Origin: Pseudomonas sp. PDNC002
GTDB taxonomy: Bacteria > Pseudomonadota > Gammaproteobacteria > Pseudomonadales > Pseudomonadaceae
Length of the DNA: 64,000 nt
Assembly: GCF_016919445.1 (NCBI RefSeq)
Contig: NZ_CP070356.1
Coordinates: 6,327,502 to 6,391,501 of the forward strand
Direction: 5' to 3'
In this document: piece after piece, positions 53,607 to 62,315 of the stretch
How the letters are laid out: each line of letters begins with the position of its first letter
Position numbering within the stretch: position 1 is the first letter of the stretch
The notes under the pieces: generated by a model
The model's database searches: none
What the model saw: only the letters and a program-made list of their open reading frames with translations
What the model was told of the DNA's origin: nothing
Program-made: the position numbers and the translations under genes

Positions 53607-55175
53607 CTAGCGCGGCAGGTTGACGGTGCGCACGTTCAGGTAGTCGATGCGCATGCCGCGTATGGCTTGCGAACCGATGTCGGTGCCACTGATGTTCAGG
53701 TTGCCAATGCTGATATTGCTCTTCTGTACATTCTGGTAGAAGGCGTCGTGATTGGCCCAGGTAACGCCCGGCGCGCTGAGGATCAGGTCGCCGTTGCTGG
53801 CCACCGAGAGCGTTGCCGGCTGGTAGTTGGCGTCGCCCAGGTTGAGGTCGAAGTAGACGTTCTTGGCCACCACCTTGTCGCTGTCGGAGCAGGTCTGGCA
53901 GCCGGAGATGATCAGCTTGTCGGCGTACATCTGCAGGCTCATCGAGGCTTTCAGCCCGGCGGAGTCGCCCCACAGGTTGAGATAGGAGCCGTTGAGCGTG
54001 AAGTTCTCCAGGGCGATGGAGAAGAAGTCCGTCCGGGTCGTGGTGGCGCCCGCCGTGCCGTTGCTGTTGTAGGCCGTGCTGGGCAGGGTGAATTTGGTCG
54101 CTATGCCGATGTCCAGGCCCTGGATACGCGTGCCGGAGGAGTTCTGCATGGCGCCGGCGACCAGTTGCACGGTCGAGACGTTCTTCTCGGTGCGCGTGAT
54201 GGTGCCGCTGACGCAGGTGGTGGCGCTTCCACCCTGCGTGCCGCAGAGCTGGACGAACTTGTCGTAGTCGCTGGCACGCTGGCTGAGGGTGACGCCGTTG
54301 CGGCTGACGGACCAGGCGGCACTGAGGTTCTGCTGGGCGGCGGTGAGGTCGCTGGCGCTGCTGCTGTAGGTATCCACCGAGGAGTTGTAGTTTTTCACCG
54401 CGGTGTTGTTGTTACAGGCGGCGAGAATGCCGCAGTCGAATTTTTCTCCAAGCGCTGGCCGGTCCACGCACCACAGTCCGCAAACCTGCGGAGGCGCGGC
54501 GTTGTAGCGGGTGTTCATGTTGTTGTAGTTGGTCTTCACCGAGGCCTGCGCCACGTCCACCTGCGCCTCGCGCTGGTTGACCACGGCCATGTCCGTGTCG
54601 ATACCACTCTTGAGGCTCACCATGTTGTTCGAGTAGGTCGAGAGGAGCGTATCGCGCTGGGTCTTCAGGGCAGTCAGCTCGCCGTTGATCTTGGTGGTGG
54701 CCTGGTTCGGGTTGGTGCAGCCAGCATCGCCATAGAGGCAGCCCTGGTAGTAGGACCAGAGGCCGAACTTGTGGGTGTCGTTGATCGGGTCGGTCCAGGT
54801 CGGCGTCATCAGTTGCAACGCTTCCTGGTTGGCCGGGATATTCAGGCCGGCCTTGTACTTCACCGGGCCAAGGGTGAAGGGATGCATGGGCGTGCCCATG
54901 TAGGCCTTGGTGTCCAGCGTGCCGCGCTGGCTGCCGGCGCCCTTGATGTAGGCGCCGGTGATATCGACCTGTACGTCCTGGTTGGCGCTGTTCTTCACGC
55001 CGGTGATCTTCGAGGTGGCGGTGGCCTGATCGTAGCTGAAGCCATCGATGAAGAAGCCCAGGCCGGCGCCACTCACCTCTTCCAGCTGGTCGTCGTCCAG
55101 CGCCTTCATGCCCAGCGCCGGCAGGCTCGCCACACAGCCGGCCAGCAGGACGAGTACCGCACCGCGCCAGCTCAT
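53607..55175 (-). CDS. Large secreted 'SGQ-motif' protein with coiled coil, second gene of the cluster
   Basis: 522 residues from the ATG at 55175, one base after the upstream gene's stop. Signal peptide MSWRGAVLVLLAGCVASLPALG has LLAGC, so lipidation is possible. Then MKALDDDQLEEVSGAGLGFFIDGFSYDQ carries the shared motif. The centre (about 175-300) is heptad-rich and interrupted by cysteines (QVCGLWCVD, FDCGILAACNN), then beta-rich repeats in the C-terminal third (SIALENFTLNGSYLNLWGD, FDLNLGDANYQPATLSVASNGDLILSAPG). No known domain. It may be an extended surface or pilus-associated protein. Confidence 0.75.
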   Translation of the reverse strand: MSWRGAVLVLLAGCVASLPALGMKALDDDQLEEVSGAGLGFFIDGFSYDQATATSKITGVKNSANQDVQVDITGAYIKGAGSQRGTLDTKAYMGTPMHPFTLGPVKYKAGLNIPANQEALQLMTPTWTDPINDTHKFGLWSYYQGCLYGDAGCTNPNQATTKINGELTALKTQRDTLLSTYSNNMVSLKSGIDTDMAVVNQREAQVDVAQASVKTNYNNMNTRYNAAPPQVCGLWCVDRPALGEKFDCGILAACNNNTAVKNYNSSVDTYSSSASDLTAAQQNLSAAWSVSRNGVTLSQRASDYDKFVQLCGTQGGSATTCVSGTITRTEKNVSTVQLVAGAMQNSSGTRIQGLDIGIATKFTLPSTAYNSNGTAGATTTRTDFFSIALENFTLNGSYLNLWGDSAGLKASMSLQMYADKLIISGCQTCSDSDKVVAKNVYFDLNLGDANYQPATLSVASNGDLILSAPGVTWANHDAFYQNVQKSNISIGNLNISGTDIGSQAIRGMRIDYLNVRTVNLPR

Positions 55176-55176
55176 G

Positions 55177-56259
55177 TCAGCACCCTGCCGCTTGTGCGCC
55201 CATGCAGGTCGGCTGCCGAGGCAGGCCGCGCAGGGCGTCATAGAGGTTGATCAGGATCGGGTAGACCGTGTCCGCGCCGCTGCCCACCTTGGGGAAGTTG
55301 GCGAAGGCGCCGGATTGGGTGTTCACGAACTTGCCGGCGTTGGCCAGGTCCTGCCAGGGCACGTTCTGATTCTGCAGGGAGAAGAAGATGCCCTGAGCGC
55401 CGGTATTGATGTCCGTCGACCCGGGCTTGCCGATGTAAATGGTCTTGTAGTTGGTCAGGTCGAAGCAGGTAGTGAGGCCCAGCGCCTGGCAGTTGCTGGT
55501 GGTCGACAGGGTCGGGATCAGCGAGGCGATCAGGCCGCCGGCGTCCGAATGCAGCGAGTCGCCCTTGGCGATACCGATCTGCGTGGCGCGGTTGATCGGC
55601 TGGCCATTGATGGTCGCCTCGCCGGTGCCGCCCTTGAGCAGCACCACGTCGGCATACACCGGCGTATCCCCGGCTACGGCCAGCGCCAGGCAGTTGATGA
55701 TGTTCGGGCAGCCGTTGCGGGTGTAGTAGTCGTAGGCGATGGAAGCCGGGCCGTAGATCTGCCCCTGCAGGTTGCCGGTGATGGAAAGGATGTCGCCGGA
55801 CAGGTCGCCCTGCGCCTTGCCGAAGCCTACCCGCGCGCCCACCAGTTGACGCACGCCGTTGTTGGTCTGGAAGGCGAACTCGACGTACGGGTCCTGGATC
55901 TGGAACGGCACCACCTTGGCATCGGGGGTGTTGGAGTTGTCCACCCGGCCCAGGGCGAAGTTGTTGATCAGGATGTCCGACGGCTGGTTGGACACGGTGT
56001 TGGCACCGCTGCGGGCGTAGTTGCCCAGGCTCAGCTGGTCGATGTTGGTCAGCAGGCTGACGTCGGCGCCGAAGTTGATCCGGGTGTACTGGTAGTTCTG
56101 GTAGGTGGAGGCGTCGACGGTGAGCATCGCGCCCTGGCCGGAGATCGACGACAGCTCTTCGTCGTCCATCGACTGCATGCGCGCCTGGGCGGAAAAGGCC
56201 AGCAGGCCGCCGCAGAGCAAGGCAAGGGCACGCATGAGCGGACCGGAGGACTGACGCAT
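55177..56259 (-). CDS. Secreted 'SGQ-motif' protein, first gene of the cluster
   Basis: 360 residues; the ATG at 56259 follows AAAGGAGA by 6 bp. Signal peptide (MRALALLCGGLLAFSAQA) then RMQSMDDEELSSISGQGAMLTVDAS, the shared motif. The body is beta-rich, with conserved-looking pieces ILINNFALGRVDNSN, FQIQDPYVEFAFQ and LSGDILSITGNLQGQIYGP. It ends with several cysteines (CMGAQAAGC). It leads a three-gene operon. Similar proteins occur next to rimI/mks genes in P. aeruginosa as I recall. Function unknown. Confidence 0.75.
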   Translation of the reverse strand: MRQSSGPLMRALALLCGGLLAFSAQARMQSMDDEELSSISGQGAMLTVDASTYQNYQYTRINFGADVSLLTNIDQLSLGNYARSGANTVSNQPSDILINNFALGRVDNSNTPDAKVVPFQIQDPYVEFAFQTNNGVRQLVGARVGFGKAQGDLSGDILSITGNLQGQIYGPASIAYDYYTRNGCPNIINCLALAVAGDTPVYADVVLLKGGTGEATINGQPINRATQIGIAKGDSLHSDAGGLIASLIPTLSTTSNCQALGLTTCFDLTNYKTIYIGKPGSTDINTGAQGIFFSLQNQNVPWQDLANAGKFVNTQSGAFANFPKVGSGADTVYPILINLYDALRGLPRQPTCMGAQAAGC

Positions 56260-56494
56260 GGCACTCTCCTTTCCTGGCCCCCTTTCGCGGGTGCCTGTTG
56301 TTATTCATCGGGCGCAGCGGGTCGGGAAACAGGTCGAGACTCGGCGCCGTGATGCCACTATAGGAACTCACCCACGGCAGCGGGCCGACCCATAGTCGAG
56401 TAAATCGCTCCGAACGATAGCTGAGGAAAGGAAAGTCCGGGCAGGGTTGTTACCCATCGTCACACCTGGGTGACAGCTGCGGGCAGCCGAAGGC

Positions 56495-57100
56495 TCACTG
56501 ATGGCGGAACAGGCCGATCAGGTGCTCGGCGATCGCCCCCTTGATGGCGTCGAGGTTCAGCCGCGAATGGGCCTGCAGCTTGGCGGTGTTCAGGCGATGC
56601 AGGTGCAGCGAGGGCATGCGCGCCTCGTACTCGCGCAGGTCGCCTTTCACCAAGACCGGCAGGAAGATGTCGCCGCGCATGCGGTAACGGTTGATCAACA
56701 GCTTCAGGCCGTCCTGGAACGGCATCTCACGGGATGCCACCAGCCGGTGCTCGCCGGGGATTTTCAGGTACAGGCCGCTGTAGCCCATGGTTTCGCCGGG
56801 CAGGATGTGAATGCCGGTGGGCTCCACCGCGTCGCCCGGAATGTCGTGAAAGGTGTCGAACCACGCCTGCTCGTCCGGGAGGATGGTGATGCCGCCCTCC
56901 TGGCTCTCCGGGATCACGAAGCTGTAGTTGCTGTAGAGCTTCTCGACATATGACGAATAGATGCACAAGCGATTCTCGAAGCGCTGCAGGAAGGCGATGG
57001 CTTCGTTGCGATCGGTGATCGCATCCAGGTCCCAGTCGAGGTCGTTCTGGCGTTCCAGCTCGGCCCAGCGGGCTTTGGCGAGTGCAGCGTCGTATGTCAT
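56495..57100 (-). CDS. Conserved hypothetical protein upstream of mksFEB
   Basis: 201 residues, no signal peptide or TM segment, so cytoplasmic. N-terminal helical part (ALAKARWAELERQNDLDWDLDAITDRNEAIAFLQRFENRLCIYSSYVEKLYSNYSF), then beta-rich middle with IHILPGETMGYSGLYLKIPGEHRLVASREMPFQ and a helical C-terminus. It is divergent from the mks operon with about 200 bp between starts. I do not recognise the family. Confidence 0.7.
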   Translation of the reverse strand: MTYDAALAKARWAELERQNDLDWDLDAITDRNEAIAFLQRFENRLCIYSSYVEKLYSNYSFVIPESQEGGITILPDEQAWFDTFHDIPGDAVEPTGIHILPGETMGYSGLYLKIPGEHRLVASREMPFQDGLKLLINRYRMRGDIFLPVLVKGDLREYEARMPSLHLHRLNTAKLQAHSRLNLDAIKGAIAEHLIGLFRHQ

Positions 57101-57303
57101 GGCGGCAAATCAGAATCAGATGACAGACTCTGGCAGAAAACATGCCAGAAAATTCAGTCGTTTAGACTCGATTTTCCGTGAGCCATTTCACACAGACGCC
57201 GCTCGCGGAGTCGCAATCTGACGCGTTTCGTCACCCTGTCGGCCAGGGGTGGACCTTTGCAGTACAATCGCTCCCTTTGTTCATTCCGGGCCCAACCAAG
57301 CCG

Positions 57304-58581
57304 ATGATCGATCCACGACGCGTACTACGCGCCCTCGCCGAACACTGGGTGCTGCTCGAGCCGCTGTGCGAGCGTTTCGACGCCGGCACCCTGAGCCTGG
57401 TGGAGCTGCGCAACCAGCTCACCAGCCAGTTGCCCGACAGCACGCCGGTGGACATCACCGCCCTCCTCGACCAATGGGTGCGCCTGGACATCCTCGTCCC
57501 GGTGGCCAAGAGCCCCAACCGTTTCGAGCTGAACGCGCAGATCCACGACTTCCTCGCCTACCTGCGCCAGGAACATCGACTGGGCCTGTGCCTGGAGATC
57601 GAAGCCTATCTGCGCCACCTGGAACGCCTCGCCGGCTACATCCGCGACGCCTTCGAAGTGCGCGATGGCAACGACCTGGCCCGCCAGCTGCGCCTGCTCG
57701 ACATGCGCGTGCGCGATGTGCTGAAGAAGCTCGCCAACGATGAGCAGGCGCTGGTCGCCGTAGCCGAACGGGCGAAGACCCAGGACCGGCAGATTCCGCT
57801 GCGCCAGCGCTACGCGGAAGTCCTGGCGACCTGGGACGAATACGTCGAACCGATGATCCAGCTGGTTTCCGCCGACGGCGCCTTCGAACAGGGCGTGCAC
57901 CGCGTGGAACAGGTGCTGCTGCGCCTGCTCACCGAACAGGCCCGCCTCGGCCAGTTGGTGGACGACGACCAGTTGCTGCGCACCCACGCACGCATCCTGG
58001 AAATGCAGACCACCGCCCAGCTCACCCTGCGCCGCGCCCGCGAACTGCTGCTACCGCTGCGCGAGGAAGCGCGCCGGCACAACGCGATCACCCGTGGCGC
58101 GGCACTGGCACTGTCGGTCATCCGCCGCAAGGGCATCGACGCCGTGCCCCAGGCCGCGCTGCCGATGTTCACCCGGCCGCAGAGCAACTTCCTGGGCACC
58201 GCCTCGCAGGTGGAAAGCTACGTCTTCGCCTTGGCCAACTTCCAGCCAAAGCCGGCGCACTTCCCCAAGGCCAGCGGCAATCGCAAGAACGACGGCCTGC
58301 AGCGCTCACCGCGCACCGCGCGGGAAATGCTCGACCGCTGCCAGGCCGCTCTGCCCCTGCCGGACCTGATGCAATGGCTGCTGGAACAGGAGCCCGAAGG
58401 CGCTACCGACGAACTGCTCTACTGGTTCTCGCGCCTGTCTCGCGATGCCCGCTTCCAGCGCGACCGCCTTGAGCGCGCCCAATACGACACTCTCCAGCAC
58501 AGCGTCAGCCTGTGCTCCTTCGCCCTGATCGCCGGCCCGAACGCTGGCAAGGACACCAAGAGCGAATCGCATGCAGATTAA
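57304..58581 (+). CDS. mksF: MksF subunit of the MksBEF condensin
   Basis: 425 residues from ATG 57304; upstream frame to 57178 lacks homology. MukF-like kleisin: N-terminal winged-helix-like domain (RRVLRALAEHWVLLEPLCERFDAGTLSLVELRNQLTSQLP), central helical bundle, and a C-terminal segment ending before the next gene. It links MksB heads and MksE. Overlaps mksE by 11 bp. Annotated names for this operon in P. aeruginosa are mksF-mksE-mksB. Confidence 0.88.
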   Translation: MIDPRRVLRALAEHWVLLEPLCERFDAGTLSLVELRNQLTSQLPDSTPVDITALLDQWVRLDILVPVAKSPNRFELNAQIHDFLAYLRQEHRLGLCLEIEAYLRHLERLAGYIRDAFEVRDGNDLARQLRLLDMRVRDVLKKLANDEQALVAVAERAKTQDRQIPLRQRYAEVLATWDEYVEPMIQLVSADGAFEQGVHRVEQVLLRLLTEQARLGQLVDDDQLLRTHARILEMQTTAQLTLRRARELLLPLREEARRHNAITRGAALALSVIRRKGIDAVPQAALPMFTRPQSNFLGTASQVESYVFALANFQPKPAHFPKASGNRKNDGLQRSPRTAREMLDRCQAALPLPDLMQWLLEQEPEGATDELLYWFSRLSRDARFQRDRLERAQYDTLQHSVSLCSFALIAGPNAGKDTKSESHAD

Positions 58582-59320
58582 TCTCACCGAAATGACCCAG
58601 CTCGCGCCGATCTTCCGCGAGCTGTTCAAGGGCTTCCACATCAGCCGCCGCGACCCGGAGCTGTACAGCCAGCTGTCCAACCAGCAGGACGCCTACCGCG
58701 CGCTGTTCCGCAGCCTGGGCTACGAACTGGTCTGCGATACCCGTGGCTTCTACTACTTCGTCCCCGAGCAGACCGGCGCCCAGGTGAACAAGACCGCCCA
58801 GCGCCTGGCGCTGTTCACCTTCATCCTGGTCGAACACCTCGCCGACCAGGGCCGCGACCCGCTGGCCGTGCTCGACGGCGGCAGCATCGGCCGCGACGAG
58901 CTGCCGCCGCTGCTGGAGAAGTACCGCGACCTGTTCCTGCAGGCCGAAGTGACCACCCAGGAAGAACTGGAAGAGAAGGTCATGCGCCGCCTCACCCAGC
59001 TCGGCTTCGCCGCCGAGGACAACGGCGTGTACCGTTTCCTCCCGCCGATCCACCGCTTCCTCGACGTCTGCCTGTCGGTCCAGCAGGACCGCGACCTGGC
59101 CAGCAACCTGCACGCCAGCGAAATGCAGTTCACCGCGCCGGTGCTGATGGAAGAAGACGACGAGCCGGTGGTGATCCTCGAATCCTACGCCGACGAGCCA
59201 ATCGAAGACTCTGCGGACGCCATCGTGGTGATCGATACGCCTGCGGCCATTGTTGAAGAAGAGAGCGAAGAAGACGCCCTCGCCCGCGCCATCGCCGAAG
59301 CACAGGAGGCCCAGGCATGA
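58571..59320 (+). CDS. mksE: MksE subunit of the MksBEF condensin
   Basis: 249 residues, MukE-like dimeric winged-helix protein (TQLAPIFRELFKGFHISRRDPELYSQLSNQQDAYRALFRSLGYELVCDTRGFYYFVPE), with a strongly acidic C-terminal tail (VLMEEDDEPVVILES...VEEESEEDALARAIAEAQ). It binds MksF. The start overlaps mksF by 11 bp and the end overlaps mksB by 4 bp, so the three subunits are translationally coupled. Confidence 0.88.
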   Translation: MQINLTEMTQLAPIFRELFKGFHISRRDPELYSQLSNQQDAYRALFRSLGYELVCDTRGFYYFVPEQTGAQVNKTAQRLALFTFILVEHLADQGRDPLAVLDGGSIGRDELPPLLEKYRDLFLQAEVTTQEELEEKVMRRLTQLGFAAEDNGVYRFLPPIHRFLDVCLSVQQDRDLASNLHASEMQFTAPVLMEEDDEPVVILESYADEPIEDSADAIVVIDTPAAIVEEESEEDALARAIAEAQEAQA

Positions 59321-62151
59321 CCCAGGAACGCTACGGCATCCGCCGCTTCGCCCTGCTCAACACCGCCGGCTACAGCCTCGGCATCTTCCCGCTGGAACAG
59401 CCGCTGTCGGTCTACGGGGCGAACAACCTCGGCAAATCGGCGTCGATCAACGCGCTGCAGTTCCCGATCCTCGCGCGCATGTCCGACATGAGCTTCGGCA
59501 AGTACAGCCTGGAAGCCTCGCGCAAGTTCTATTTCGCCACCGACACCAGCTACATCCTCATCGAGCTCGACCTGCCCCACGGCCGCCACGTGATCGGCGT
59601 CGGCGGGCGCGGTCCGGGCGGCGGCTTCGGCCACCAGTTCTTCGCCTACCAGGGCGGACTGGACCTGGAGCACTACCAGAAGAACGGCACCTGCCTGCGC
59701 CTGCGCGAGCTGTACGCCAACCTCGAACGCGAGGGCATCAAGTCCTATGAGCTGAAGCCGGACGAACTGCGCCGCCTGCTGGTTGGCGGCCACACGTCGA
59801 TCCCGCTGGACCTGACCCTGATCCCGCTGCGCTCTACCAGCGAACAGAGCCTGAAGACCTTCCGCTCGCTGTTCATCAACCTGCTGCACATGCGCGAGAT
59901 CACCGCGGCCAAGCTCAAGCAGCTGTTCCTCGACGCCTTCGAGCACAGCCTGCGCTCGGGTAGCGTCGACTACATCGCCGCCTGCGAGGAAGCCTTCCGC
60001 GACGTACGCCGCATGGAAGGTGATTACCAGGCCCTGGTGGCCGCCGGCCCTCTGGTCGAAGCGCTGGCCAACGGCGTGCAACAGCGCGAACTGTTGCGCG
60101 GCAAGATGCACCGTCTCTCGCCGCTGCTGGATAACCTGCTGGGCACCTGGGAAGACTATTCCGGCGCGCGCAAGGAAGAGCTGGTCATCCAGGCCGAGCA
60201 CTACCGCCGCGAACAGGATGGCCTGCAGAACGAGCAGCGCGGCAGCACCGCCGAGTTGATGCGCCTTGAGCGCGAGATCAGCGAACTCCAGCGCTGGATG
60301 GGCGAGCTCGCCGTGCTGAAGAACCGCTTCGCGCTGGTCGAGGACGCCAAGGTACTGGAGCAGCAACTGCTCGCCGCCAAGGACGCCCACGACGAACTGG
60401 CCGGTGCCCTGGCGCACTCCCGGCAGTTCTCCAGCGAAGACCTGGAAGAGCGCATGCGCGACCTGGAGAAACGCCTGAAGGGCGTTCGCCAGCAGCTCGA
60501 ACACGCCGACAACAACAGCTACGCCCGCCTGCGCGAGGAGTTCTCCCAGCAGGACGTGGAGCGCCTGATGCGCCTGTTCAACGGCGCGCTGTTCAGCCTA
60601 CCGCTGGGCGAGAAAGGCGTGGACCTGGACGAAGCCGGCCAGTGGGTCGGCAGCGTCGAAAAAATCCTCGATGCCTTCAAGGGCGAGCGCTTCGAAGTGC
60701 CCGGCCTCTCCATCGACATCTCCACCATCGAGCCGCCGGCCCTGCAGGCCCTGGCCGACCGTGCCGCCCTGCGCGACCAGAAGGAACGCCTGGAGAAGGA
60801 GCTCAAGCAGCTCAAGACCCAGCAGGCTGTGGCCGCCGACCGCAACGCCAGCAAGGCGCAGGCGGACAAGCTGTACCAGGAGGTGCTCGATGCGCAGAAG
60901 GCGCTGGAAGACTTCCGCCGCAGCCAGACCCTGAACGCCGAGGAGCCGGGCAAGCTGGAGCAGCTCGCCCAGCTGGAAGCGACCCAGGACGAACTCAAGC
61001 GCTCCGCCGACGCCTTCACCGAACGCGTCCAGCAGATCTCCGCCAAGCTGCAACTGATCGGCCGCCAACTGGCCGACATGGAAGCCAAGCAGCGCACCCT
61101 CGACGACGCCCTGCGCCGCCGCCAGCTGCTGCCGGCCAACCTACCCTTCGGCATCCCGTTCATGGACCCGGTCGACGATTCCATGGACAACCTGCTGCCC
61201 CTGCTCAACGACTACCAGGACACCTGGCAGTCACTGCAGCGCGTGGACGGCCAGATCGAGGCACTGTATGCCCAGGTTCGCCTGAAGGGCGTGGCCAAGT
61301 TCGACAGCGAGGATGATCCGGAGCGTCGCCTGCAGCTTCTGATCAACGCCTACGCGCACCGCACCGATGAGGCTATGACGCTGGCCAAGGCCCGCCGCGC
61401 GGCGGTCACCGACATCGCCCGGACCCTGCGCAACATCCGCAGCGACTACGACAGCCTGGAACACCAGCTGGCGCTGTTCAACCGCGAGATCAACAAGCGC
61501 CAGGTGTCGAACCTGCAAAGCTTCCGCATCGTGCTGGCGCCGAACAAGGACGCACTCAAGCACATCGACCAGATCATCCACAGCGCCGGTCAGTACGAGG
61601 AAGGCGAGAACCTCTCCGTCTTCGACCTGACCCAGAGCGCCGAGCAGGATGCGAAGAACGAGGAAGCCAAGGACTACCTGTCGCGCCTGGTGGCGGCGAA
61701 CAACAACCAGCTGGGCCTGAAGGACCTGTTCGAGCTGGCGTTCGAAATCACCAAGATGGGCGGCCAGCCGATCATGCACACCGACATCGACGGTGCGGCA
61801 TCCAACGGCACCACCATGACCATCAAGGCGCTGACCAACATGTACCTGTTGCTGCACCTGATGGACCGCGAGCAGGCCGGCCGCGTGCGTCTGCCCTACT
61901 ACCTCGACGAAGCGGCGGACATCGACGAACGCAACCAGTCGGCACTGCTGGAGACCAGCCTGCAGCTGGGCTTCGTGCCGATCCTGGCGAGCGTGAAGCC
62001 GCAGGTCTCGGCGCAGGTAGCCATCGACCTGGAAGGCGGCAGCGGCCCCAGCGGCATCTACATCGATGAAGCGGACTGGAAGTACATCCGTCGCCGCGAC
62101 ACCGAGAAAGCCGCGCACAACGACGTGGAAGCGAGCGCCGAGCCGGCGTGA
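59317..62151 (+). CDS. mksB: MksB, SMC-like ATPase of the MksBEF condensin
   Basis: 944 residues, shorter than MukB and matching MksB. Walker A GANNLGKS at residues 34-41, long antiparallel coiled coil (about 270-480 and 500-760) around a short hinge near 480-520 (AEEPGKLEQ..), and C-terminal Walker B region YYLDEAADIDERNQSALLETSLQLGFVPILASVKPQV. AGGAGG precedes the overlapping start. Organises and segregates the chromosome and has been tied to lifestyle choice in P. aeruginosa. No mksG (toprim nuclease) follows, so this is the chromosomal MksBEF type rather than a MksBEFG/Wadjet plasmid-defence operon. Confidence 0.92.
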   Translation: MTQERYGIRRFALLNTAGYSLGIFPLEQPLSVYGANNLGKSASINALQFPILARMSDMSFGKYSLEASRKFYFATDTSYILIELDLPHGRHVIGVGGRGPGGGFGHQFFAYQGGLDLEHYQKNGTCLRLRELYANLEREGIKSYELKPDELRRLLVGGHTSIPLDLTLIPLRSTSEQSLKTFRSLFINLLHMREITAAKLKQLFLDAFEHSLRSGSVDYIAACEEAFRDVRRMEGDYQALVAAGPLVEALANGVQQRELLRGKMHRLSPLLDNLLGTWEDYSGARKEELVIQAEHYRREQDGLQNEQRGSTAELMRLEREISELQRWMGELAVLKNRFALVEDAKVLEQQLLAAKDAHDELAGALAHSRQFSSEDLEERMRDLEKRLKGVRQQLEHADNNSYARLREEFSQQDVERLMRLFNGALFSLPLGEKGVDLDEAGQWVGSVEKILDAFKGERFEVPGLSIDISTIEPPALQALADRAALRDQKERLEKELKQLKTQQAVAADRNASKAQADKLYQEVLDAQKALEDFRRSQTLNAEEPGKLEQLAQLEATQDELKRSADAFTERVQQISAKLQLIGRQLADMEAKQRTLDDALRRRQLLPANLPFGIPFMDPVDDSMDNLLPLLNDYQDTWQSLQRVDGQIEALYAQVRLKGVAKFDSEDDPERRLQLLINAYAHRTDEAMTLAKARRAAVTDIARTLRNIRSDYDSLEHQLALFNREINKRQVSNLQSFRIVLAPNKDALKHIDQIIHSAGQYEEGENLSVFDLTQSAEQDAKNEEAKDYLSRLVAANNNQLGLKDLFELAFEITKMGGQPIMHTDIDGAASNGTTMTIKALTNMYLLLHLMDREQAGRVRLPYYLDEAADIDERNQSALLETSLQLGFVPILASVKPQVSAQVAIDLEGGSGPSGIYIDEADWKYIRRRDTEKAAHNDVEASAEPA

Positions 62152-62170
62152 TCCTTTCTCAGCGTTAACG

Positions 62171-62202
62171 AAAAAGCCCTCCGATGGAGGGCTTTTTCTT
62201 TT
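62171..62202 (+). terminator. Rho-independent terminator of mksFEB
   Basis: AAAAAGCCCTCC-GAT-GGAGGGCTTTTTCTTTT, 20 bp after the mksB stop. Confidence 0.95.
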
Positions 62203-62226
62203 CCGGAGCACAATGGCCCGGTCTTG

Positions 62227-62251
62227 CGTAGAAGCGGACTCCGTCCGCTCC
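62227..62251. repeat. Single REP half-site
   Basis: GTAGAAGCGGACTCCGTCCG matches the REP head seen at 20164 with one change. No inverted partner nearby. Confidence 0.7.
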
Positions 62252-62273
62252 CCTCCCCGTTTGATCACCCAAT

Positions 62274-62302
62274 AAAAAGGGCCGCAAATGCGGCCCTTTT
62301 TT
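62274..62302 (-). terminator. Terminator of the MCE gene (bidirectional)
   Basis: AAAAAGGGCCGCA-AA-TGCGGCCCTTTTTT, symmetric, 14 bp past the stop of the minus-strand MCE gene. Confidence 0.9.
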
Positions 62303-62315
62303 GAGCAGCTTTAAC

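Noticed and set aside
59317..62151. MksB as part of a Wadjet/MksBEFG defence operon.
   Set aside because: No MksG/JetD-like toprim gene in the operon, and the context is core chromosome.
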